A DNA stretch of 28,131 nucleotides, from the NCBI GenBank assembly GCA_910588865.1, contig CAJUSJ010000049.1, forward strand, positions 1 to 28,131, read 5' to 3'. The DNA comes from an uncultured Lachnospiraceae bacterium (lineage in GTDB: Bacteria; Bacillota; Clostridia; Lachnospirales; Lachnospiraceae). This document shows, piece by piece, positions 16,231 through 22,901 of the stretch; within the stretch, counting starts at the first letter, position 1, and each line of letters opens with the position of its first letter. The translations under genes and the position numbers were made by a program. The notes under the pieces were generated by a model. The model searched no databases. It was not told the origin of the DNA and worked only from the letters and a program-made list of their open reading frames with translations.

Positions 16231-17690
16231 GACAAAAAGACGTTGACAAGATTCTGGAGATCGGGGTGCTGCTGTCCTCAGAACGGGACTTAAACCGACT
16301 GCTGGAGAAGATCCTGTCCAGCGTTATGGAGCTGACCCGGTGCGACGCGGGGACCTTGTATCTTCTGGACGGGGACAGCCTCCGGTTCAAGATCATGCGG
16401 AATGATACTCTTGGAAAATATGAGGGGGGAGACGGCAGGGATCCCAACCTTCCCCCTGTTCCCCTGGACAGAGAGCATGTGTGCTCCCTGGCTCTTCTGG
16501 AAAACAGAACCATTGTAGTGGATGATGTGAAGAACTGCCGGGAATATGATTTTTCCGGTCATCTTAAGTATGACGACAAGATCGGCTATCACACCCGGTC
16601 CATACTGGTGGTTCCCATGCGCAACAGGGAAGGGGAGAAGATCGGGGTTCTCCAGATGATCAACGCCATGGACGGTCAGGGGAATATATGCCCGTTCCCG
16701 GAGGATACCGTCCTCCTTGTGGAATCCGTGGCCTCCCAGGCCGCGATCACCATCCAGAACGTGCGCTATATCCGGGCAATTAAGGGATTGTTCCAGTCAT
16801 TTGTTCGGGTCATGTCCTCGGCGGTTGACGAGAGGACGCCCTACAATGGAAATCATACCCGCCATATGGCGGCCTGCGGGGAGAAGTTTATTGATTACTT
16901 AAATGAGAACGCGAGATCAAGAGGGGAGAAAGAGCCTTTTTCCAAGGACCACAGGGAAGAGCTTCTCATGAGTATCTGGTTCCATGATATCGGAAAGCTG
17001 GTGACCCCTCTGGAAGTGATGAACAAGGAATCCAGGCTCCTTCCCCCACAGCGCCGGGAATTTCTCCACCGCATGGAGACCATAAGGCTGCTGGCGAAAG
17101 TGGAACATGTTCAGGGAAACCTGACAGCGGAAGAATATGACAAGGTCACAGGCCAGACCAGGGAAGCGGAGGCTTTTGTGGAGGCTGTGGACAAAGAGGA
17201 TGGCTATGTGACAGATGAAATGATGGCACAGCTCAAGGACTTGAGGGACAGGACTTACACAGGGGAGGATGGAAAGACTTGTCCGTGGCTTTCCCGGGAA
17301 GAGTATGACATGCTTTCGATCAGAAGAGGCAATCTCTCTCCAGAGGAGCGGGGGATCATGGAGGAGCATGTGGTCATCACCGATAAGCTTCTGTCCCAGA
17401 TCCAGTTCTCACCTGAACTGTCCCATGTGAGGGAGTGGGCGGCAGCTCACCACGAGGCCCTCAACGGTATGGGATATCCCAAAGGAAAGAAGGGAACAGA
17501 GATCCCCATGGAAGTGAGGATCATCACCATCCTGGATATTTTTGATGCCCTTGTGGCGGCGGATCGTCCCTACAAGAAGGGAAAGTCTGTGGAAGAGGCC
17601 CTGGGGATCCTTATGGATGGGGCAGAAAAAGGACGGCTGGATAAAGAACTGACACAACTGTTCGCGGACAGCCGGTGCTGGAAAAAATAA
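16221..17690 (+). CDS. GAF-HD-GYP phosphohydrolase with ~100-residue insertion
   Basis: This 489-residue soluble protein has an N-terminal GAF sensor domain (about residues 10-170) and a C-terminal HD-GYP domain. Metal ligands are visible: H212 (GNHTRHM), H255-D256 (FHDIGK), H383 (IMEEH), H410-H411 (AHHE), and the Asp in DIFDALVAADRPYK. The signature reads HHEALNGMGYP, so the GYP element is intact. Between HDIGK and H383 there are about 125 residues instead of about 30, so roughly 100 residues are inserted inside the catalytic domain. HD-GYP enzymes usually cleave c-di-GMP, and some act on cGAMP or other nucleotides. Linkage to a cyclase leaves the substrate open. The gene ends in a terminator. 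Confidence 0.9.
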   Translation: MGMRQKDVDKILEIGVLLSSERDLNRLLEKILSSVMELTRCDAGTLYLLDGDSLRFKIMRNDTLGKYEGGDGRDPNLPPVPLDREHVCSLALLENRTIVVDDVKNCREYDFSGHLKYDDKIGYHTRSILVVPMRNREGEKIGVLQMINAMDGQGNICPFPEDTVLLVESVASQAAITIQNVRYIRAIKGLFQSFVRVMSSAVDERTPYNGNHTRHMAACGEKFIDYLNENARSRGEKEPFSKDHREELLMSIWFHDIGKLVTPLEVMNKESRLLPPQRREFLHRMETIRLLAKVEHVQGNLTAEEYDKVTGQTREAEAFVEAVDKEDGYVTDEMMAQLKDLRDRTYTGEDGKTCPWLSREEYDMLSIRRGNLSPEERGIMEEHVVITDKLLSQIQFSPELSHVREWAAAHHEALNGMGYPKGKKGTEIPMEVRIITILDIFDALVAADRPYKKGKSVEEALGILMDGAEKGRLDKELTQLFADSRCWKK

Positions 17691-17721
17691 GATAAGACAG
17701 GGCAGGCCAAGGGACCATGAC

Positions 17722-17762
17722 AAAAAGCAGCAGACCCTTCACAGGGAATCCGCTGCTTTTTT
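17722..17762 (+). terminator. Rho-independent terminator after the cyclase-MBL-HD-GYP operon
   Basis: AAAAAGCAGC (17722-17731) pairs with GCTGCTTTTT (17752-17761) around a 20-base loop. The loop holds a small nested CCCT/AGGG hairpin. A T-run ends the structure 72 bases after the HD-GYP stop. Confidence 0.85.
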
Positions 17763-17763
17763 A

Positions 17764-17813
17764 TGTACACGGGGCGGAAAGGAAAATGGCCGCGAAAGCG
17801 GCCCCGCCCCGGC
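17764..17813. repeat. GC-rich nested-hairpin repeat, copy 1
   Basis: This 50-base unit begins TGTACAC and folds on paper into a two-storey hairpin. GGGGCGG (17771-17777) pairs with CCGCCCC (17804-17810). Inside, after a 10-base A-rich bulge, GGCCGC (17788-17793) pairs with GCGGCC (17798-17803) around a GAAA tetraloop. A second near-identical copy starts at 17849. Read on the minus strand the inner stem is followed by ATTTTCCTTT, so it may also terminate the minus-strand gene ending at 17910. Confidence 0.75.
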
Positions 17814-17817
17814 ACGG

Positions 17818-17846
17818 CGAGTAGGGGGAAAAGCTTCCCCTACTCG
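17818..17846. repeat. Perfect inverted repeat between the two hairpin copies
   Basis: CGAGTAGGGG pairs perfectly with CCCCTACTCG around the 9-base loop GAAAAGCTT. It sits exactly between the two copies of the GC-rich repeat. It may be a further terminator or part of a composite element. Confidence 0.75.
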
Positions 17847-17848
17847 AT

Positions 17849-17903
17849 TGTACACAGGGCGGAAAGGAAAATGGCCGCGAAAGCGGCTCTGCCCCGCCCC
17901 GGC
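17849..17903. repeat. GC-rich nested-hairpin repeat, copy 2
   Basis: This second copy of the 17764 unit again begins TGTACAC and shares the stretch GGCGGAAAGGAAAATGGCCG. The inner GGCCGC-GAAA-GCGGCT stem is kept (17873-17888). A 5-base insertion after the inner stem lengthens the internal loop, and the outer GGGCGG/CCGCCC stem remains. Conservation of both stems despite changes suggests the fold matters. It ends 7 bases before the minus-strand stop. Confidence 0.75.
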
Positions 17904-17909
17904 GCTTGT

Positions 17910-18392
17910 TTAGGCAAAGATGTCGATGTTGGCCCCCTTTTTCGGAGCTTCCTTCTCATAAGTCTCAGGCGCGGAACGGAATGTGGTCTGGGTGTTGCCC
18001 CCGGAGATATAAGTCCTTCCGCATTCAGGACAGATGTCCGTGTGGTAGGTCACAGACTGAGAGACGACTTCCTTGTCTTCTCTCTGGGCCTGAGCCCACG
18101 CATGGGCCACATGCTCCGCTTCGTGGGCGCGGACAGCGTAGGCTGCCCGTTCCGGGCTGAGCTTTGTGGGTGTCTTAAAAGAGACAGACGGGTCATTGGA
18201 CCCATCCTGGTACTTTCGGTTTTTGCAGGTCTGGCACTCATAGGTGTCAAGATCCGGCTGTCTGGCAGCTGCCTGGGTCTTCTGATTCGGAAACCCGTAG
18301 GCCTCTGGCTGTCCTGGAGCCGAAGCGGCAGACGGGACTGGCTGGAAAGAGGTCCAGACAGGAGACAAATAGGACATGCCGTTAATGAACAT
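17910..18392 (-). CDS. Putative zinc metalloprotease-like protein (SprA-related, HEXXH)
   Basis: This 160-residue protein contains an HEXXH motif (H90, E91, H94 in VRAHEAEHVAHA) and two CxxC pairs (C53/C56 and C121/C124). The segments CQTCKNRKYQDGSNDPSVSFKTP and CPECGRTYISGGNT are typical of small SprA-related putative metalloproteases. No signal peptide is evident. The open frame extends to an ATG at 18437, but that codon lies inside a promoter spacer. I prefer the ATG at 18392. No good ribosome site precedes either start, so the N-terminus is uncertain. It is transcribed divergently from the REC-RelA gene. A true protease substrate is unknown. Confidence 0.72.
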   Translation of the reverse strand: MFINGMSYLSPVWTSFQPVPSAASAPGQPEAYGFPNQKTQAAARQPDLDTYECQTCKNRKYQDGSNDPSVSFKTPTKLSPERAAYAVRAHEAEHVAHAWAQAQREDKEVVSQSVTYHTDICPECGRTYISGGNTQTTFRSAPETYEKEAPKKGANIDIFA

Positions 18393-18427
18393 CGCGTTAT
18401 TGATTGTGATCGCCCCCTTTTGGCCAT

Positions 18428-18456
18428 ATTTTACCATATCTGTTCTTAAGGCGCAA
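18428..18456 (-). promoter_or_regulatory. Predicted minus-strand promoter for the HEXXH gene
   Basis: On the minus strand TTGCGC (18451-18456) and TAAAAT (18428-18433) are separated by 17 bases. Transcription would begin near 18421, which argues against the upstream ATG at 18437 as the start codon. Confidence 0.5.
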
Positions 18457-18472
18457 GAAAAAACCGTTGATG

Positions 18473-18501
18473 TTTACAGAATCGACAAAAATTGTTATAA
18501 T
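18473..18501 (+). promoter_or_regulatory. Predicted sigma-A promoter for the REC-RelA gene
   Basis: TTTACA and a consensus TATAAT are separated by 17 bases. The expected start of transcription is near 18508, about 45 bases before the ATG at 18554. It is back-to-back with the minus-strand promoter at 18428-18456. Confidence 0.75.
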
Positions 18502-18553
18502 CAGATAAAACAGTATGGACCGTGAAAGAAGGGGAAGTGGGAAGAGGTTTTTT

Positions 18554-19615
18554 ATGAAAAGGATACTGGTAGTAGATGATGCTGAGTTAAATCGAGAATT
18601 GCTGCGGGATATGCTTAAGGAAGAGTATATTGTGGAGATGGCGGCAGATGGGGAGGAGGCTTTGGATAAGCTTAAAATATATTCCGCCAGTCTGTCGGCA
18701 GTGCTTTTGGACCTGCAGATGCCAAAGAAGGATGGATTTTCTGTTGTCATTGAAATGAAGAGAGACGGATGGCTCAGGCACATCCCTGTGCTTGTCATAA
18801 GCGGGGAATTTGCCGTGGAGGTGGAGAACCAGTGCTTTGAGCTGGGGGTGTCGGATTTTATCCGAAAACCGTTTGTGGATTCCATTGTCAGGAAGCGGGT
18901 CAGGAATGCCATTGAACTGTTTAGCAGCAAGAACCAGCTGGAGCAGAAGGTGGAGGAGCAGGAACAGATCATCAAGATCCAGGAAGAGCGGAAGAGGGAG
19001 GAAAAGTCCTTTAACAGGCTGATGATGGAGTACAAGGCCGCGATCATGGGGGTGGAGACAAGGCTTAAGGTGCTCAATGAGGAATTTTCTCAGGAGTACA
19101 ACCGAAATCCATTTGAGTCCATCAAAAGCAGATTAAAATCCCCGGCAAGTATTTATGAAAAGCTGGAGCGGAGAGGATTTCCTGTGTCAGTGGAGAGCAT
19201 AAGGGAGAATCTGACCGATGTGGCGGGACTCCGGGTGATCTGCTCCTTTCCTGATGACATTTACCGCCTGGCGGACCTTCTGATCAAACAGGATAACATT
19301 ATCCTGCTGAGAAGAAAGGATTACATAAAAAATCCCAAGCCCAACGGTTACAGGAGCCTTCATCTTATCGTGGATGTGCCCATCTTCCTGTCCCATGAAA
19401 AGAAGTATATGAAGGTGGAAGTGCAGCTTCGGACCATTGCCATGGATTTCTGGGCAAGCCTGGAGCATAAGCTGAAATATAAGAAGAATGTGGACAAGAC
19501 AGGGGCCATTGAGGCCAGGTTAAAAGCCTGCGCGGATTCTATTGAGGCTCTGGATTATCAGATGCAGGAGATCCGGGATCAGATCGACAGCGAGGGCAGC
19601 GGACACGGTCTGTAA
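18554..19615 (+). CDS. Response-regulator receiver domain fused to a RelA/SpoT (p)ppGpp synthetase domain
   Basis: This is a 353-residue cytosolic protein. I chose the ATG at 18554 because GAAGAGG precedes it; an ATG at 18515 has no ribosome site. Residues 1-120 are a receiver domain with acidic pocket D8/D9, phospho-acceptor D53, switch S83 and K105. A charged coiled-coil linker (about 125-165) leads to a RelA/SpoT synthetase domain. Its motifs are intact: R193-K203 (RLKSPASIYEK), D222 onward (DVAGLRV), NGYRSLH at 264-270 and ExQxRT with E289. No HD hydrolase or TGS domain is present, so it is a small alarmone synthetase under predicted phosphorelay control. No histidine kinase is adjacent. 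It follows the cAMP-type cassette but has its own promoter. Confidence 0.92.
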   Translation: MKRILVVDDAELNRELLRDMLKEEYIVEMAADGEEALDKLKIYSASLSAVLLDLQMPKKDGFSVVIEMKRDGWLRHIPVLVISGEFAVEVENQCFELGVSDFIRKPFVDSIVRKRVRNAIELFSSKNQLEQKVEEQEQIIKIQEERKREEKSFNRLMMEYKAAIMGVETRLKVLNEEFSQEYNRNPFESIKSRLKSPASIYEKLERRGFPVSVESIRENLTDVAGLRVICSFPDDIYRLADLLIKQDNIILLRRKDYIKNPKPNGYRSLHLIVDVPIFLSHEKKYMKVEVQLRTIAMDFWASLEHKLKYKKNVDKTGAIEARLKACADSIEALDYQMQEIRDQIDSEGSGHGL

Positions 19616-19722
19616 TCGGCCAGAAACAGTGGGGGCTCAGCCACAGGACAGATACTGGAACCAATTTCATCCTGGGACATAAGATATAAAAAATCCATCA
19701 TTCAGGCCAGGGAGAGGCTGCT

Positions 19723-20820
19723 ATGAAAATCGTTGTGTACGGGATCTGTAAAAATGAGGCCGGATTTGTGGAGCGCTGGGTCCGCTCCATGTCAGAGGCG
19801 GATGAGATCGTGGTTTTGGACACTGGTTCCCAAGATGACACGGTTGAAAAACTCAGGGAAAATGGGGTGAAAGTGACCTCGGAGGAGATAAAGCCATGGA
19901 GGTTTGACAGGGCCAGGAATCGTTCTCTGGAGCTGGTACCAGAGGATGCGGATATCTGCGTGTGCACAGATTTGGATGAGGTTTTTGAGCCCGGTTGGAG
20001 AGCCGCTCTGGAGAAGGCCTGGAAAAAGGGGATTTCCCGGGCCAGCTACCGGTATACGTGGAGTTTTACGGGAGAAGGCCGGGAAGGTGTGGTGTTCTGG
20101 ATCGAAAAGGCCCACAGCCGCCGGGGATACGAATGGGTTCACCCGGTTCACGAGGTGTTGAGATGGACAGGGGAGGGGCAGCCGGGGGAGACGGTAAAAG
20201 CGGAGGGCATCCAGCTGAACCATTATCCGGATCCGGGAAAATCCCGGGGCCAGTATCTGCCCCTTTTGGAGCTGTCTGTACAGGAGGACCCAGAAGATGA
20301 CCGAAATATGCACTATCTTGGGCGGGAATATATGTACAAGGGCAGATGGGATGACTGTATCCGGGCCCTGAAATGCCATCTGTCCATGAAAACGGCCTGG
20401 TGGGCTGATGAGCGGGCAGCCTCCATGCGCTATATCGCCCGGTCTTACTGGATGAAGGGAGAGAGAAAAACGGCAAGGGAATGGTATGTGAAAGCCATTG
20501 CCCAGGCACCTCATCTGAGAGAGCCATACATGGACCTGGCCCACGGGCTCTATGAGGAGGAAAACTGGGATGGGGTGGTGTATTTTACCGGCTGCGCCCT
20601 GGAGATCGCCGAACGTCCTCAAACCTACATCTGTGAGGCAGCCTCCTGGGGCAGCCTGCCTTACGACCTGCGGGCCATGGCGTTTTTCCACACAGGGAGA
20701 TATAAGGAGGCCCTGGAGGAGGCAAAAAAGGCTCTGGACTTAGAACCGGAAAACCAGCGTCTCCAGGGAAATGTAAGGATTCTGGAGAAAAAGGCGGCAG
20801 GGGCGGCTACACAAGGATGA
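19723..20820 (+). CDS. Family 2 glycosyltransferase with C-terminal TPR repeats
   Basis: This 365-residue soluble enzyme begins with a GT-A fold glycosyltransferase domain: YGICKNEAGFVERWVRSM, the DTGSQDDT nucleotide-sugar motif and a DLDE motif serving as the metal-binding DxD. From about residue 205 the chain is helical and TPR-like (NMHYLGREYMYKGRWDDCIRAL, YKEALEEAKKALDLEPEN). This architecture, related to SunS-type and other protein-modifying transferases, suggests a peptide or envelope acceptor, but the donor and acceptor cannot be read from the sequence. GGGAGAGG precedes the ATG. The gene converges on tmcAL and the two coding regions overlap by 14 bases. Confidence 0.88.
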   Translation: MKIVVYGICKNEAGFVERWVRSMSEADEIVVLDTGSQDDTVEKLRENGVKVTSEEIKPWRFDRARNRSLELVPEDADICVCTDLDEVFEPGWRAALEKAWKKGISRASYRYTWSFTGEGREGVVFWIEKAHSRRGYEWVHPVHEVLRWTGEGQPGETVKAEGIQLNHYPDPGKSRGQYLPLLELSVQEDPEDDRNMHYLGREYMYKGRWDDCIRALKCHLSMKTAWWADERAASMRYIARSYWMKGERKTAREWYVKAIAQAPHLREPYMDLAHGLYEEENWDGVVYFTGCALEIAERPQTYICEAASWGSLPYDLRAMAFFHTGRYKEALEEAKKALDLEPENQRLQGNVRILEKKAAGAATQG

Positions 20821-22090
20821 GAGATCGTGTGTATTCATTGTCCGGCCGTATCCCGCTTTTTTGCTCAAGGGCTGACTGGTAGACATGGGAGCAAAACAGG
20901 TCCTGGTTGAACCAGGCCAGTGTCTCATCAGAAAGAATGTAAGGGGCGTCTGCTGTCTTTGTGATCAAAGGCAGGTCAGAGGCCTTTTTGATTTCACCCA
21001 GAAGAGAGGCGGATTCCCTGCGAAAGCCCAGAATCCGGCCATAGGAACAGTAATCGGCTTCTTTCCTGGACAGAACCTCTTTCCGGGTCATGTGGAGCAA
21101 AATGTGTATCAGACAGCGGCTTACGCGGGTGTAGGTGTACTGTTTGGTTTTTAATGCCCCGACCCGGTCCTGGAAGGAGGAAAAATCCAGAACCTGTTTT
21201 TTGATCCGGGCCGAGAGCTCAGGGGAGACATCCGCGAATTCTTCTGGTTCTGTTCCCTGACAGCGAAGCTCTAAAAGCCGGTAGGACAGAAGCAGGGACA
21301 AATCGTCACAGGCAAGGGGGGTGGCTTCCTTTATGAGTTCTGAGGCAGAGGGCGGCAGCGGGCAGCGGGCCAGGCTGTTTTGGGAGAGAAAAATGTCAGG
21401 GGTCAGAGGCTGCCCCCTTCTGTATGCCTCCAGGATGATCTTCCGGATGGCGGTGGCGGAGCTGAAATCTTTTGAGAGCCCCTGGTCGTGATATCCGGCT
21501 CCGGCCCTGGGGATGGTTACAGGTATAATGGAACTGCCTTTTTGGAGCAGGGCTTTGCAGTACTCTATGCCCAGGGTGTTGTTGGGAAAGGCCAAAAGGC
21601 CCGGGGTCTGCCGGGAAGGGCTCCGGCCCCGCAGGTAAGAGCGCAAGGCTTCCTCCCGGGCTTTTGGGTAGGACAGCCCCTGGGCCGTAAGGCGTTTTAT
21701 TGATTGGGATATTTCCTCCGGCTCCCGGGCCAGGATGCGGGCTAAGTCCATAAGGGGGTCAATGTGGCCGCGTTCGCTTCCGAAACACAGGTGGGTGACA
21801 ACACCCAGACGGTCTAGAAGGGCTGTGCCGCAGGCGGCGAAATCCTCGGCGCTGGAGACGGAAAAGAGAGGGGGAAGCTCCAGCACCAGGTCAGCACCTG
21901 ACAGAAGGGCCGCGCGGGTCCGAAGGTATTTGTCATAGATGGCCGGAGCGCCCCTCTGGACAAAGTCCCCGCTCATGGCAACGACGCAGAAAGAGGCGTC
22001 GCACAGGCGTTTGGCTTCTTCAATGTGATAGGCGTGGCCGGTGTGGAATGGGTTGTATTCGGCGATGATGCCGACAACATTGTGGGGCAT
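20807..22090 (-). CDS. tmcAL: tRNA(Met) cytidine acetate ligase (TmcAL, formerly YlbM)
   Basis: The enzyme makes N4-acetylcytidine at the wobble base of elongator tRNA-Met using acetate and ATP, as shown for the Bacillus protein. The nucleotidyltransferase-like N-terminus VVGIIAEYNPFHTGHAYHI has the HxGH ATP motif (H16, H19). Further family segments are AMSGDFVQRGAPAIYDK, SGADLVLELP and FPNNTLGIEY. The frame is open upstream to 22255, but the ATG at 22090 gives the family start and a product of 427 residues, and the promoter at 22157-22184 lies just upstream. AAAGGA is 11 bases before this ATG. Acetate dependence is notable beside the acetate-producing pduL-ackA genes. Confidence 0.92.
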   Translation of the reverse strand: MPHNVVGIIAEYNPFHTGHAYHIEEAKRLCDASFCVVAMSGDFVQRGAPAIYDKYLRTRAALLSGADLVLELPPLFSVSSAEDFAACGTALLDRLGVVTHLCFGSERGHIDPLMDLARILAREPEEISQSIKRLTAQGLSYPKAREEALRSYLRGRSPSRQTPGLLAFPNNTLGIEYCKALLQKGSSIIPVTIPRAGAGYHDQGLSKDFSSATAIRKIILEAYRRGQPLTPDIFLSQNSLARCPLPPSASELIKEATPLACDDLSLLLSYRLLELRCQGTEPEEFADVSPELSARIKKQVLDFSSFQDRVGALKTKQYTYTRVSRCLIHILLHMTRKEVLSRKEADYCSYGRILGFRRESASLLGEIKKASDLPLITKTADAPYILSDETLAWFNQDLFCSHVYQSALEQKSGIRPDNEYTRSLILV

Positions 22091-22156
22091 GGGCGGGAAG
22101 GTCCTTTCTGTAATGTGGGGGCGGGACGGCGTTTTATCTCCTTTTGAGCCGTTCAT

Positions 22157-22184
22157 TGTATACAACATATCATTGTTTTGTAAA
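22157..22184 (-). promoter_or_regulatory. Predicted minus-strand promoter for tmcAL
   Basis: On the minus strand TTTACA (22179-22184) and TATACA (22157-22162) are separated by 16 bases. It would give a leader of about 60 bases before the ATG at 22090, and it excludes the more upstream in-frame ATGs as likely starts. Confidence 0.55.
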
Positions 22185-22211
22185 AAAAGCAAATAAAATC
22201 CCTTACAGTAC

Positions 22212-22240
22212 TTGAAAAAAACTGGTAATGCCCCTAAAAT
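22212..22240 (+). promoter_or_regulatory. Predicted sigma-A promoter for pduL-ackA
   Basis: TTGAAA and TAAAAT are separated by 17 bases. It is divergent from the tmcAL promoter and about 60 bases before the pduL start codon. Confidence 0.65.
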
Positions 22241-22301
22241 ATAGAGTAGAATCAAGACAAGTATGTTGATTTAATACTGTGAAAGAGGAGAGAATATCAC
22301 T

Positions 22302-22871
22302 ATGAAATTTATTGTTGAGACCAGCGCGCGCCATGTACATTTGTCACAGGAGCATTTAGAGGCTCTTTTTGGTAAGGATTATGCTCTGACCAAGAAGAAG
22401 GATCTGTCTCAGCCAGGGCAGTATGCCTGTGAGGAGAGAGTTACCATCGTAGGGCCGAAGAAGGAGCTGAAGGGGGTTTCCATCCTTGGGCCTGTGAGGA
22501 AGGATACCCAGGTTGAGCTGTCTCTGACGGATGCCCGCTCCATCGGTGTCATGGCTCCGGTGAGAGAGTCCGGGGATATCGGGGGAAGCGCTCCCTGCAA
22601 GATCGTCGGGCCTCAGGGTGAGATTGAGATCTCCGAGGGCGTTATCGCCGCGAAGCGCCACATTCACGCGACCACCTCTGACGCGAAGGAATTGGGCGTG
22701 GAGAACGGGCAGATTGTTTCTGTTAAGATCGACACAGACGGCAGAAGCCTGGTGTTCGGCGACGTGGTAGTCCGGGTAAGCGATTCCTACGCGCTGGCTA
22801 TGCACATTGACACCGATGAGTCCAACGCCGCTGGCTGCGGAAGAGAAGTATACGGCGAGATCGTAAAATAA
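22302..22871 (+). CDS. pduL: Phosphate acyltransferase, PduL type
   Basis: PduL interconverts acyl-CoA and acyl-phosphate, most often propionyl- or acetyl-CoA, and replaces the unrelated Pta enzyme. The 189-residue length is typical for a housekeeping form without an extra microcompartment-targeting peptide. The two zinc-binding histidine motifs are present: RHVHLS with H11 and H13, and KRHIHAT in the second domain. GAGGAGAG precedes the ATG. ackA starts 30 bases later, so the pair should convert acetyl-CoA to acetate and make ATP. No other microcompartment genes are nearby, which supports a central fermentation role. Confidence 0.94.
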   Translation: MKFIVETSARHVHLSQEHLEALFGKDYALTKKKDLSQPGQYACEERVTIVGPKKELKGVSILGPVRKDTQVELSLTDARSIGVMAPVRESGDIGGSAPCKIVGPQGEIEISEGVIAAKRHIHATTSDAKELGVENGQIVSVKIDTDGRSLVFGDVVVRVSDSYALAMHIDTDESNAAGCGREVYGEIVK

Positions 22872-22901
22872 GAAAGACCCAGAGAAGGAGAAAGATCGGA
22901 C

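Noticed and set aside
17764..17903. CRISPR array in the repeated GC-rich region
   Set aside because: There are only two copies, unequal in length, with an inverted repeat rather than a unique spacer between them, and no cas genes.
17763..18449. Long plus-strand open frame of 228 codons through the hairpin repeats
   Set aside because: It reads through palindromic repeats and lies antisense to the HEXXH gene, whose family-like residues and CxxC pairs support the minus strand.
22091..22255. N-terminal extension of TmcAL
   Set aside because: The promoter for the gene lies inside this stretch and the translation is not family-like. An AAGGAG in it has no usable start codon at proper distance.
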